DNA of 64,000 bases from Micractinium sp. NFX-FRZ (taxonomy: Eukaryota; Chlorophyta; Trebouxiophyceae; Chlorellales; Chlorellaceae). Within the stretch, counting starts at the first letter, position 1. Every line of letters begins with the position of its first letter. The translations under genes were made by a program, and so were the position numbers. The DNA lies in assembly GCA_029339195.1 (NCBI GenBank), contig JAPTJF010000199.1, forward strand, positions 1 through 64,000, in the 5' to 3' direction. The notes under the pieces are model-generated. The model saw only the letters and a list, made by a program, of their open reading frames with translations, was not told the DNA's origin and made no database searches. Shown piece after piece: positions 13,001-23,916 of this stretch.

Positions 13001-13259
13001 CCCGCCAGCACCCGCCAGCTCAGCGCCCGGCACCCGCGTGCCTCACCCGCGCATCGTTGGACAGGTACTTGAGCCCGCTCTTCTCAAAGTCGATGTTGAG
13101 CTCAGCCATCTTGGCAGTCACCTCCTCGCTGAGCGGGGGCACCTCATACCCGGGGGCCTCCACGGCACGGCGGGCCACCGAGCGGCGCGCGCGCGGGGCG
13201 GCGTGAGCGGCGGTGCGGGCGGGCGCGGCCGCAGGCGCGGCGGTCACTGTGGCGCGCAT
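7027..13259 (-). CDS. NII1: Ferredoxin-nitrite reductase, chloroplast
   Basis: Reduces nitrite to ammonium with six electrons from ferredoxin in the chloroplast, using sirohaem and a [4Fe-4S] cluster. Sixteen exons (13259-13047, 12770-12667, 12434-12317, 12082-11975, 11737-11663, 11377-11287, 10856-10723, 10512-10424, 10105-10040, 9787-9667, 9476-9325, 8967-8846, 8416-8331, 7908-7825, 7551-7444, 7176-7027) give about 606 residues, the usual length. The Ala/Arg-rich N-terminus (MRATVTAAPAAAPARTAAHA) resembles a transit peptide. Cluster and sirohaem ligands are Cys474, Cys480 (MVSCTGSQFCPLGL), Cys515 and Cys519 (HWTGCPNSCGQ), with the spacing known for plant NiR. The conserved sirohaem/substrate segments GRFMMRLKVPNG and TTRANIQLRGITLED are intact. 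The C-terminus is Gln-rich. The gene is divergent from nitrate reductase. An in-frame upstream extension exists but lacks a clear ATG. Introns 12 and 13 hold copies of exon edges. Confidence 0.95.
7994..8027 (-). repeat. Intronic copy of NiR exon 14 5' edge
   Basis: This segment in intron 13 matches the real acceptor and exon start at 7887-7920 with two differences in 34 bases, displaced 107 bp into the intron. It includes the acceptor AG and about 20 coding bases. Confidence 0.85.
8542..8734 (-). repeat. Two intronic copies of NiR exon 12 3' edge
   Basis: Intron 12 holds two copies of the exon 12 donor region found at 8841-8875. The nearer one (8708-8734) is identical over 27 bases, including the donor, and lies 133 bp away. 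The farther one (8542-8569) is more degraded. Sequence between the copies is also partly alike, so the unit is about 130-170 bp. Confidence 0.8.
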
Positions 13260-14016
13260 GACTGGTTTTGTTGAAAGCTGCGGGTAGTGAAGCCTGCAGA
13301 TCAGGCAGCGGCGGCAGCAGCGGGACGGTGGGTGCAACGAGGCGGCGGCGGCAGCGGCGGCGCGCGGCGGCACTTGCAGAAGGCAACCTTCCATTCTGGC
13401 CCTTGCTTACAGCTGCGGGATCCTGCCAGTCCAGGCAAGCTACCCGAAAGCGACAGGCTCCCCGCACACGGCGTGGGAGGCTCCGCAAGCCGTGCCTTGC
13501 AGCGGCCTCCGGCCAGAAAGCAACAGGCGACTCAGCGGCTCGCTGTCGCTCCTGGATGCCCTTGCAGCACTCTCCACGGCTGTAAACACCTTCAGAAAGC
13601 TTTGCAGCGCACCTGAGAAGTCGGAGGCGGGTGAGCGCCGGGCCGCTTCAAGGATGGCAGCGCTCGGGAAGAGGCTTGGCGACAGGCCGCTGCTGGTGAT
13701 CAGCTGTAAGCAAGCTGAATGCTAGAGGTGTTGATGTAGGAGGGCGACATCGGTGCCCCTTCAGTGGGGGCAGTCGGCCCCATGGCACCCCTCGCCTCAC
13801 TCAACCCTCGGCTGGCCCCACCCCTTGGCCCCGCTCAGCCCTCTCCCCCACCCCCGCCCCCTGAGCCAAGACCATGGGGTCCCTCGGCCTGATATAGCGC
13901 CTCTGCAAGCACAATTGGGCAAGTCTGCGGTCGGCCGCCTGTGACGCCACCTCGCTCTTGCCCGCCGGTCCGCAGCGCTGTTAGTGAGCCTTGCCCCCGC
14001 CGCTTCACTGCAAGTC
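13260..14016. promoter_or_regulatory. Shared divergent promoter of NiR and NR
   Basis: The 757 bp between the NiR and NR start codons must hold both promoters and 5' UTRs. Head-to-head nitrite and nitrate reductase genes are typical of nitrate-regulated clusters. I could not identify a specific regulator site with confidence, and no obvious TATA element stands out on either side. Confidence 0.7.
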
Positions 14017-17000
14017 ATGACGGTGGCTGCAGCTACCGAGGAGTCCGCCCTGCCGGCCGTGGCCGCCCTTAAGGCAGCCGCCGCCAACGGCAACGGCGTA
14101 GTACCAGCAGCGGCGCAAGGCCCCTGCAGCCCCCGCCCCGATGAGCCGCCTCTGGAGCCCAGCAGCGACGATTACAAGCTGCACCTGCCCGTCAGCGAGA
14201 TCCATGCGCATGACGTGGGCACCAAGGATGACTGGGTGCCCCGGTGAGCGGCCTTCCTGCTGCTCTCATCCCATCTCTGCCGCCTGCTTTCGCCGCCGCT
14301 TGCGCGACCCTCTCGACCTGCCCCGTCATGCGCTTGCAAGTGTGGTCCCGCTGCCGCTGCTGCACGCATGCGCCTCCCTCCCTGATGCTGTCGGCATGAT
14401 GCCATGCATGGATGCGCGCCTGCCTGTGCCCACCTGCCGCTCCCTGCCCACCCCGGTCGCCAGCACCCGCGTCACACCCGCCGCCCCGCCACGCCCCGCC
14501 ACGCTCGCAGGCACCAGGACCTCATCCGCCTGACGGGGCGCCACCCGTTCAACTGCGAGCCCAAGCCGTCCCGCCTGTTTGAGAGCTACATCACGCCGCC
14601 CAGCCTGCACTACGTGCGCAACCACGGGGCGGTGCCGCAGATCAAGTGGGAGGAGCACCGCCTGCAGGTCAACGGTAAGGAAATTTTATAAATAGATTTG
14701 TTACTTTCCTGTGTTCGAGTGTGAAGCATTAAACCGTAAAGCTGGCGTGGGTGAGCCCTGACTTGGCGCTCAACTCAAAGTGGGCGAGCTTCAGTGGCAC
14801 CCGCCTGCTCACCCGCTCGCGACATCCAGCATCGCATCTCAATTTGTGCCTTCCCACCTGTCCTCCTCCCTGGCCTGCACTTCCCCCCCAGGCCTCGTCT
14901 CCAAGCCCCTCACCTTCACCATGGACGACATCCTGCGCCTGCCCTCGGTGGACGTCACATGCACGCTCACATGCGCGGGTAAGTGGGCTGCTTGCCTGCC
15001 TGCCTGCCTCCTGTCCGCCTGCCTGCCCACTTGTGGGCGCTGGCTGCCTTGCTGTTGTGGCAGCGTCTTGCGCATGCGCACTGCGGGGCAGCACGCAGGC
15101 AAAAGGCGCGCTGCCTGGCAACCAACATGGTCGTGAGCAATGCTTATTCACTGCCCCCTGCAGGTAACCGACGCAAGGAGGAGAACATGGTGAAGCAGAC
15201 CATTGGCTTCAACTGGGGGCCCGCAGGTGCGGCGCTCACTCGGGAGGCAAATGCCGGCAGGTTTTAAGGCGCCCACACACTTGAGCACCCGCTGCTGGTG
15301 CTGCCATGGCCCGCCCCGACCCCGCCCCCGCTCGTGCCCTTGCTGCCCGCGTTCTGCGTGTGTGTGACCTTCCACCCTACCCTGCTTTCTCTCCCAACCG
15401 CTCAGCATTCCCCCCTTCCAACACGTGCAGGCACCAGCTGCTCCACCTGGGACGGGCGTGCGTGTGTGCGACCTTCCACCCCACCCTGCTTTTGTTTCCC
15501 CATGCATTGCCTTCCCTTCTCCCCCTGGCGTGCAGGCACCAGCTGCTCCACCTGGACGGGCGTGCGCGTGTGCGACCTGCTGCAGCTGTGCGGCATCAAG
15601 AGCATGGGGGAGGGCGCGCTGCACGTGTGCTTCCGCGGGCCCAAGGGTGAGGCGGGGAGGGGAGGGGCGCTGCGCTGCGCTGCATGTGTGCTGGCACGAG
15701 GGGCAGTAGTGGGCGGGGCGGGCGAGCTGCCGAATGGCGACGACGCCTCCTGGCACACCTTCACTGCCGCCCATTCTGTGTTCATGCTACGTCCCCAATT
15801 GTGTCTCCATTTCCCGCCCCCCCTGTTCTCAGGCGAGCTGCCCAAGGGCGACGACGGCTCTTATGGCACTTCCATCACCTGGGCCAAAGCCATGGACCCG
15901 GCATCCGACGTCATCCTGGCCTACAAGCAGAACGGCCGCCTGCTCACGCCCGACCATGGCTTCCCCCTGCGGTGAGGAGGCAGGGCCTGCAGGGCTGGGT
16001 GAAGGCTGGTGCAGGGGAGAGAAGGCGGGGGCATGCATGGTTGCGCTTGTGCCACAGACAGAGCACCCTCCCTGCCTGCCTGCCCATCCGCTTTCCACCC
16101 ACCGTCTGCAATGCCCTCACACTCACCCTCCCCCCCTGCCCACTCACCTCAAACACCCCACCTCTATTCCACCCCCCGCAGCCTGGTCATCCCCGGCTAC
16201 ATTGGCGGCCGCATGATCAAGTGGCTGGAGGAGATCAGCGTGACCGAGGTGCGGCGGGGGCTGCTGCCGTGCACGGAGAAAGGGAGCACAGGACACACAG
16301 GGGCTAAGCAGGGGCAGGGAGGGTGAGGGGCCCGCACCAGAGCTGCATCTCCGACCCCGGTCTGTTGGCCCCTGCCCCGCTGCTTTGCTGCGCGGTCTCA
16401 CCCCCCTGCCTGCCTGCCCACACATGCCGCCTCTTCTTCCGCCGCAGGTTGAGAGCCAGAACTACTACCACTTCCACGACAACCGGGTGCTGCCCTCACA
16501 CGTGGACGAGACGCTGGCAAACAAGGAGGGTGAGCGGGGTGGGGCGGGTTGGGTGGGGTGAAGGGGCCTGCACGCAGGGTTGGCGGCGGGGCATTGGGCT
16601 GGAGAGGGCCTCGACGCGCGCCTGGCTTGTGTGCTTCTCATCAACCCTCCCTTCCACTGGCTCCTGCCCTGGCTGGCACCAGCACTATCCCGCCTCGTGC
16701 CAACCCAGCTTTCGTACATCTACAACATATGTGTTGCAGGCTGGTGGTACAAGCCCGACTTCATCATCAACGACCTCAACGTGCAGTCGGCCATCGGCTA
16801 CCCAGCACACGACGAGGTGGTGCCGCTTGCGGGCGGCACCTACGCTGTGCGGGGCTACGCTTACTGCGGTGAGCTTCTGGCAGGCAGGGCTGTGGGGTGT
16901 GCATTGGATGAGGTGGGATGCGGGCAGGCGGGCAGGCGGGGCGGTTGGATGGGTCGGGAGCGGGAGCAGGAAGGCGGCAGCCTCACAGATGCCTCTCCCT

Positions 17001-20000
17001 GCAGCCTCACCCGTACAAGCACCCCTCGTGGCTCGCAGGCAACGGCGCCAAGGTCGTCCGCTGCAAACTGTTTCCGTGCCCTGTGCCCTTCCTCCAACTG
17101 CTTCTTACCGACCCTGTCCTATTGTTTCCGTGTGTTCAGGCAACGGCGCCAAGATCATCCGCTGCGAGCTGTCCCTGGACGACGGCAAGAGCTGGCGGCT
17201 GGCAGAGGTCACGCACAGCACGCCGCCCAACGCGTACGGCAAGCACTGGGGCTGGGTGTGGTGGAGCATCGACGTGTCCATCGGTAAGAGGGCCCAGGGC
17301 ATTGGGGTGGTTTGCTTTGCGGGGTGAGCGAGACCCCTTGGGCACTGGTTAGAGTGGCCGCAACCTGGGGCACGTGGGGGGTGAGCGCTGCGCGGTGCCT
17401 CTCCTGCTCCGTTGCGCCGCTCGCCCCCTCAAGAACCACCATCTGGCCCCACCTCGCGTCTCCCACCCTCCCCCGCACCACGCATCCCTCCCGCCTGCCT
17501 GCAGCCGAGCTGCTGACCTGCCCCGAGATCATCTGCCGCGCCTGGGACAGCAGCATGAACACGCAGCCCAACACCTTCACATGGTGAGGAGGCAGCCGAG
17601 GCGCCGGCCAGGGGCAGCTTCCCGCCATCCTGCGCAGCCATGCCTCCCCGCCTCCCCCGCTCTAGCCGGCGCACCTTCCTGTGCCGCCCGCCTGCCCCCC
17701 AGCCGGCCTGCCTGCACCCCCGTCAGGCCTTGCCACTGCCTGCCGGCCCGCCTTCCTGCCTGCCTCACTCCACCTCCCCCTGCTTGGCCTGCATCTCACC
17801 ACCTTTGATCTCCCCCCCTGCTGTCCTCCTGTGCAGGAACCTGATGGGCATGATGAACAACTGCGTGTACCGCGTCAAGATCCACCCCCGCCAGACGCCC
17901 GGTGAGTGCTTGGAAAACTTATGCCGCCGGCAGGAGAGGGTGGCAGGAGAGGGTGGCTGTGAGTGGTTTCATCTGAAGTTCCAGGGGGCGCATTAACCAA
18001 GGCGGCCCCTCTTCTCCTTGCCGCCTGGCTGACCACCGCTCCCGCTGCCCTGCCCCGCCCTCCCCGCCTGCTGCAGAGGGCGGCTTTGCGCTGCAGTTCG
18101 AGCACCCCACCATTGCAGGCCCCACCGTGGGCGGCTGGATGAACCGTGCAGAGGATGCCGAGGCAGCGGCCCAGGCAGCAGTGAGTGCGCCTTCTGGTGC
18201 CAGCGCATGACTGTGCATGGCAATGGCGTTTCCCCTGCACAGCTGGCATGCAGCAGTGCACCCCGGCTGTCTCAATCATCCATCCCTTCTTGCATTGCCC
18301 GTGCCTGGTCCTCCCCGCAGCTCGCCGCCGCCCCCGCCGCCGCCCCCACCGCCAACGGCGCAGCTGGCGTGAAGCTGTATACCATGGCAGAGGTGGAGAA
18401 GCACGCCAGCAAGGAGAGCGCCTGGTTTGTGAGCGACGGCAAGGTCTACGATGCCACCCCCTTCCTGAAGGAGCACCCAGGTGGGTGCCAGGGTTAGGGT
18501 TAGAGTTAGGGTTAGGATACCCCTAGGGTTAGGGGTAGGGATACCTCTAGGGTTAGTGGTCAGGATACCACTAGGGTTAGGGGTAGGATGTGCCAGAGCT
18601 TGGTTTGTGGGCAATGAGGCAAGCCTGCCTTCCCTTGGGGAGCACCCCGGTGGGTGGGGAGGGTGGATACTCTTGCAGTACAGGGGGCGTGCAAGCGGCT
18701 TGTGTCACATGTGCCATGTGTCCTGCCTGCGGCCTGACGCTATGCTCGCCCACTGCACATCCGCCTGCCCGTTGCCTCTCAGCCACCTGCCTCCTGCCAC
18801 TCGCCTGGCCCCCATGCACCCACATGCCCTGCCATCATCATGCAGGCAGCGCCAACTCCACCCTGCAGCGTGAAACTGTGCTCACCCTCCGCGCTTGCCT
18901 CCCCACTGCCTCTCCCCCCCCCCCCGCCAGGCGGCGCCGACTCTATCCTTCTTGTGGCGGGCACCGACGCCACCGACGAGTTCAATGCCATCCACTCGGT
19001 GAGGCAGCGGTGCAGCTGAGGGGTGGGGCCTGCTCCAGTGATGGAGCTGGTGAGATGGCGCACTCGTGCAATAATGGTGCAACTGTCTGAGCAAGGCGCA
19101 CCACGTGTTGACTGAGGGCTGCCCGCCACCGGGTCGCATCGTTCTTACAAGGCTTGTTCGGTCCCCGCCTGCAGAACAAGGCCAAGAAGATGCTGCTGGA
19201 TTACTACATCGGCGACCTGGCCACCGAGGAGCAGGTGGCAGCAGCAGCAGCAGCAAACGGAGCAGCAGCCAATGGCCATGCCAACGGCCACGCCAATGGC
19301 CATGCCAACGGCACGGCAGCCAACGGCACGGCAGCCAACGGCCACGCCAACGGCACAGCAGCCAACGGCGTGGCGGCAGCAGCAGCAGCGGGCCCCCCCG
19401 TGGCGCTTGACCCCCGCAAGCGCACCCCCTTCACGCTAGTTGAGAAGGAGGAGCTCTCCCACAACGTGCGGCGCTTCCGCTTTGCGCTGCAGTCGCCGCA
19501 GCACCGCTTTGGCCTGCCCGTGGGCAAGCACGTCTTCCTGTACGCCAAGTGAGCCGGGACGGGGCAGGGAGGGTGGGAACGAGCGGGGCAGTGAGGGGGC
19601 AGAGAGGTCTCCCTGTGCCAATTGGGTTGAAGGGAGGGAGGCACGAAGTGCAGGAGGCAGCCAAACAGGAGCTGGCGGTGCGCGCTTTGCTCTCTTACCT
19701 CCCTCCTCTCTCATTTTCCAGCGCCTCCTCCCCCTTGCCTGCTCATGTTCTTCCTACCTCCCTCCTCCTCTTACCCCCGTGCCTGCTCATCTTCCTTCCC
19801 CTGCCACAGGGTCAACGGCGAGCTGGTGATGCGCGCCTACACCCCCTCCTCCTCCGACGACCAGCTGGGCTACTTTGAGCTGGTCATCAAGGTGTACTTT
19901 GCCAACCAGCACCCCCGCTTCCCCGATGGCGGTGAGTGGCGTTTGTCTGCACAGTGGCCTTGTGGCTGGGCAGGCTGTGCACAACTCCTGTGTCTTGTAT

Positions 20001-21808
20001 GCCAGATCAGCCAGTACTTCAAATTCCCTAGCCATATGGGCAGGTGTTTCCATCATTGTATTGCTGAGTGCAAAACTAATGGCTGAGCGTCCAACCCTTG
20101 CTGTGACCGCAGGCAAGATGAGCCAGTACCTCGAGTCCCTGGCCATCGGTGACAGCATCGAGGTCAAGGGGCCCACGGGCCATGTGCATTACACAGGGCA
20201 CGGCAAGTGAGTGTTCTGCACATCAAACCAAGTCAACGTCTAAGTAGAAATGACATGCGGCACAGCAGCGGACGGGATCTGTGCATGGGGCTGCTGCTTG
20301 ACACCAGGCAGGCAGGCCGCGACCATCCTCGCCGGGCAGGCAGGCACTGTGACCACATGTCTCCACATTGGCGCACCCACCCCTCCTGACCCCCTCTCCC
20401 CACGCCTCCTCCTGCTTTTCGTCCTCTTACTGCAGCTACACTCTGGATGGCGAGCCCCACAAGGCGCGCCACATCAGCATGATTGCCGGCGGCACCGGCA
20501 TCACCCCCATGTATCAGGTAGGCAGGCGGAGGGTGGGGTGCTGGGGTGCAAAGAGCTGGGTGCTGGGGGCCTTTACCTCCCCCCCATCTGCCTAACAGCG
20601 TGCCCGCTGCCCGCCCGCCTGCCCACCTGCCCACACGCCTCCCTGTCGATCCTGCTCAACTTGCAAGTCTTTGCCCCCCGCTGTGCCTGCCGCTGTGCGC
20701 CAATGTGTCGCCAACCAAACCCCCTCTGCCTGCTGCACTTCTTACTGCCTGCAGGTCATCCAGGCGGTGCTCAAGGACGCCTCGGATGAGACCCAGCTGC
20801 GCCTGCTCTACGCCAACGTGTCGCCCGATGACATCCTGCTGCGTGATGAGCTGGATGCCCTGGCGGCTGCCCACCCCAACTTCCACGTCTGGTACACCGG
20901 TGCGTGAGGGAGTGCGTGCGTGCATGTATGTGAGAGAGAGAGTGTTGCCACGCTGCTTCACCAAGAATGCCCAGTGTCTGGTACACTGGAGCACGCTGGT
21001 TGGGGGCATACCACGCCGCTGCCCTGCCGCCTCGATGCAGCCGGGCCAGGCCAGCTGCCAGGGCAGCGCACCACGTGCCTGCCTCCACCGGCCCACCCCT
21101 GCCATCTCCTTCCCCTTCCCCTCCCTCATCCCTGCCCGCCTGCAGTGGACAAGGCTGACGAGGGGTGGCAGTTCAGCACCGGCTTCATCTGCGAGGACAT
21201 GGTCCGGGAGCAGCTCTTCCCCGGTGAGTTGCTGGCAGTGTTGTGTATGGCTGTGGTCACGCCATTGCTGGGAAGAGACGTAATGTGTTGGGCTGGGGTG
21301 GTCCGGGAGCACACTCGTCCCTGGCGAGCACGCTCACATTGTACCGCCTGTAGACACACGTACTGCCTGCCAGGCAATCGGAGTGTCTCCGTGGACCCTG
21401 TTGTTGCCCTCCCCAGACCTTCCGCTGGCCCAAAGCATGCAAGCGTGCCGCTCACAGCCAGCTACCTCCCCTGCCCCGCCCCTCTGCCCCGCAGCCGGGG
21501 AGGACACCATCTGCTGCCTGTGCGGCCCGCCCCCCATGATCAAGTTTGCCTGCCTGCCGGTGAGAGCAGCTGGCCACCCCCTGCTTCCTTTGCTGTGCTA
21601 CGCGACCCTCCCAAGCGGCCTGCAAGTACTTTGGCCTGCCTGCCTGCTTGCTTGCCTGGCTGGCTGCCTGCCGCCCGCTAGCTGTCTTGCCCTCGACCTC
21701 GAATGATAAGCGTGTCTCACTCCCCTCCGGCATGTTTCTCTCTCCTGCCTGCTTGTGCAGAACTTGGAGAAGCTTGGCTACAAGCCGGAGCAGTGCATCC
21801 AGTTTTGA
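14017..21808 (+). CDS. NIA1: Nitrate reductase (NAD(P)H)
   Basis: Cytosolic enzyme that reduces nitrate to nitrite. Exons: 14017-14243, 14511-14674, 14892-14978, 15164-15226, 15536-15646, 15833-15971, 16182-16248, 16448-16529, 16740-16868, 17140-17283, 17505-17583, 17837-17901, 18077-18180, 18321-18480, 18931-18998, 19175-19548, 19810-19931, 20113-20206, 20436-20517, 20755-20899, 21146-21223, 21495-21559, 21761-21808; 898 residues, normal size. Domain order: molybdenum-cofactor and dimer domains (about 80-485, Mo ligand Cys158 in [12 protein letters not shown]), cytochrome b5 domain (about 504-575, haem ligands His539 in EHPGG and His562 in NAIHS), then FAD and NAD(P)H domains ([27 protein letters not shown]). 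Hinge 1 is an Ala/Pro linker without the serine motif that 14-3-3 proteins bind in land plants. Hinge 2 is a long low-complexity run of Asn-Gly-His-Ala units. Many introns contain copies of exon edges. Confidence 0.97.
15346..15473 (+). repeat. Copies of NR exon 5 5' edge in intron 4
   Basis: Segment 15425-15473 repeats the acceptor and first 43 or so bases of exon 5 (15530-15578) with one inserted base and one substitution, 105 bp upstream. A more decayed third copy, including flanking intron sequence, runs from about 15346 to 15400. Confidence 0.85.
15721..15765 (+). repeat. Copy of NR exon 6 5' edge in intron 5
   Basis: The start of exon 6 (GGCGAGCTGCCCAAGGGCG at 15832) recurs 111 bp upstream as GGCGAGCTGCCGAATGGCG, with similarity continuing for about 40 bases. 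Confidence 0.75.
17036..17064 (+). repeat. Copy of NR exon 10 5' edge in intron 9
   Basis: A CAG acceptor followed by the first 26 bases of exon 10 with two changes lies 101 bp upstream of the real junction at 17140. Confidence 0.85.
18491..18590 (+). repeat. Telomere-like repeats inside NR intron 14
   Basis: Just after the exon 14 donor are GGGTTA-type units, then three copies of a 24-base unit starting GGATAC (18515, 18539, 18563) that each contain TAGGGTTAG. The block resembles an interstitial telomere-like tract with a higher-order repeat. Confidence 0.85.
18590..18660 (+). repeat. Copy of NR exon 14 3' edge in intron 14
   Basis: The end of exon 14 and its donor (18413-18490) are echoed here: CTTGGTTTGTGGGCAATGAG matches the exon phrase, and GGAGCACCCCGGTGGGTG matches the exon end plus donor. 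Divergence is moderate. Confidence 0.65.
20001..20040 (+). repeat. Copy of NR exon 18 5' edge in intron 17
   Basis: About 40 bases resemble the start of exon 18 at 20112 (CAGATCAGCCAGTACTTC against CAAGATGAGCCAGTACCTC), displaced by about 110 bp. Confidence 0.65.
20960..20994 (+). repeat. Copy of NR exon 20 3' edge in intron 20
   Basis: The end of exon 20 (ACGTCTGGTACACCGGTGC, around 20886) is echoed as AGTGTCTGGTACACTGGAGC, about 87 bp inside the intron. Confidence 0.6.
21299..21333 (+). repeat. Copy of NR exon 21 3' edge in intron 21
   Basis: GGTCCGGGAGCACACTCGTC here matches GGTCCGGGAGCAGCTCTTCC at the end of exon 21 (about 21201), roughly 98 bp away, including a degraded donor. Confidence 0.65.
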
Positions 21809-22267
21809 GGCAGAGGCAGGCCTGCTGCACTGGGCGGCGCCACGCACCACTGGCGCCCCCGATGCAGAGCTAGCCCGTGAGGTCAGGCGGGACCATGCAC
21901 GTTACGCAGCATGCACCCCTGCTGCCCCGAAAACCCCACCCTCCTTTTTGCCAGCGCAGCGCTATCCCCCTTACACGAGCAACCTTGCGGCTTCTAGATG
22001 AAGCGCCCCGCTGCCCCGCTATTTGATTCCTTCTTTCCAATTCGATTGCGTACTGCTCTTGCACACAGCCCCTTTGCCCGCCGCCCACCCACAACAAACG
22101 AACACAGCCCGGCCCCTAGCGCCCGCTGCTCCCGCATGCTAAACCCAGCCCTATGGCTGGCACCCCAGAGCTTGCCCCCTTGCCCCCCCAGCTGCCATTC
22201 CTTGCTCCAGCGCCTTTGATTGGGACTGCAGCACTGCTCCCCTCTGCTGCCCTCTCTGCTTGTACCC

Positions 22268-22926
22268 TCAACACCCCCTTTGTAAGCTAGGCTTCCCCAC
22301 CGGTCCAGCAGCCACAGTCTCCAAGGCAGGAGCAGGGCAGCCCAGGGAGCAGGAGCAAGGCGCAGAGCGAGCAGGCACTGCCTGGTGGCCTGGTGCATGT
22401 GCCACACGCGCACACCAGCGGCAGCACAGCGCCAGAGCCGGACAGACGGGAACCCTGCGGTGACACGCTGCAGACACGTCCTCCCCAAGCGTCCGGGTGC
22501 TCACAAACACAGAGCCGCTGCATCTCCTGCACCGGTTCCACCAGCCGCTGCTCCGCCTTCTCCTGCGCCGCTGCCAGTTCTGCCCGCACCGCCTTCTGCT
22601 CCGCCCAACAGCCGCTCCTCCGTTCTCTTCTCCGCTCCTCTTCAAGTCCACGTATGCAACGGCTACCGAGAACACCAGAGCGACACCAGCGCCCATCGCT
22701 GCTGCCGCCCCTGCTGCTGCCGTCCCTGCTGCTGTCGCTCTACCCCGCCCGCAGCCGCTGCACCCGCTTCTGACGCCGCAGCAGCAGCAGCGGCGGGCAG
22801 CGAGCGGTCGCTGAGAACCCCGAGGGCAGAGCAAGGGAGAGGAGGGGGCACGACACGAGTGGTTAGTGGGGCACACACGTTCTCTGAGCGTTCTGGCGCC
22901 GCCGCCGCCGACATCCTGGCGCCCAC
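22268..22926 (-). CDS. Possible small gene of unknown function
   Basis: Weak candidate between NR and NAR2. On the minus strand an ATG near 22914 opens MSAAAAPERSEN, followed by a possible donor; beyond it are a hydrophobic stretch (MGAGVALVFSVAVAYVDL) in one frame and a helical, Glu/Ala-rich stretch (RAELAAAQEKAEQRLVEPVQ) in another. Linking them needs at least one frame-changing intron that I could not place with certainty. Splice sites such as TTCTCAG near 22815 exist. It may be a short protein with one membrane segment, or just GC-rich noncoding DNA. Boundaries are approximate. Confidence 0.25.
22281..22285 (+). terminator. Candidate TGTAA polyadenylation signal of nitrate reductase
   Basis: TGTAA lies about 470 bases after the NR stop codon. 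The 3' UTR would then end near 22300. Confidence 0.45.
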
Positions 22927-23916
22927 TCCAAACCCAACCGCTACCTGACCTGGTGGGGCCTTATACGCTCCAGGGGACCTGGTGTGCCACCCAATGGGCT
23001 GCCCTGAGAAAGGGAATCGAGAGAAGACTTACCTCCAATTTTTTTAATTTTTTGATCTAAGGCCAGCGCCCCAGGCACCCACGTTTCGGGAGGCGAGCCC
23101 CAAGCTTGAATTCGGCTCTGCGCCCCTGAAAACCCACCCGAATGCTCACTGCAGCGAATCGGAGGAAGAGGACGAAAGAACCGAAGAGAGGAGCCCGCAC
23201 TCCCGCTGCGCGTCACAGAGCGGCGGCGTGGCGGATTGGTGGGCGGACGCATGTAAGCTTTTTTCGCATGCACTGCAGGGTGCTGCTCTGCTACACTGAT
23301 GTGATCCCACGTTGCACTTTGCAAACACCTTCCACCACTCCTCTGCTCGTTGCACACACTCCCGTGGCAACCGCTCATCAGGGGACAACTCTTGTTGTGA
23401 GGTTCTTTACAGCTGAGCTGCGCCTCAGGGGGCGTGCAGTGGGCCCCTATAGGAGATTAAGGGCACAGGACAACCAGGGAGCCAAGGGTATGTAGGGGGG
23501 TATGCAGGGGCCGCGGGGGGTAGCGAGGTAAGGCTGCCCTGTCGATGGGCGCAGCGTGGGAGCGGAGCATGGCGGGGGGGCACGGTTGGGCGGCAAGGGG
23601 GCGGGAGGGGATTGCGATGTTTGATACGATATGGTACAGCCGAGGGGGTGTAGAGCAAGCAAACAGCAGGAGCAAACGAAATGGCAAGGGGCGGTGAGGA
23701 GCATAGGGAGGGGGATGAACGTCAAGTGTTGGCTACGGGGGGGCAGCAATCTAAGTGCAGGGGTGTAGCAGAGTGAGTTTTAAAGTCGAGGCAGAAGCAG
23801 GCAGGCGCCACCGAAAGGGGCCGTGTGCGCCGCCCCGCCTGCTGGAATGAAGAGGTCCGGTAGAAGAGCGTGCGCGAGGCAGGTGCCAGGTCAGCAGAGC
23901 CGCCAGGTCAGCAGCT
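22927..23916. other. Noncoding stretch, 3' flank of NAR2
   Basis: No convincing exon. It holds a short T-rich tract near 23039-23056 and a minus-strand TGTAA at 23407-23411 that could end the NAR2 transcript about 510 bases after its stop codon. Confidence 0.45.

Noticed and set aside
23036..23060. T-rich tract as a possible retroelement or SINE tail
   Set aside because: No target-site duplication, internal promoter boxes or second copy in the window.
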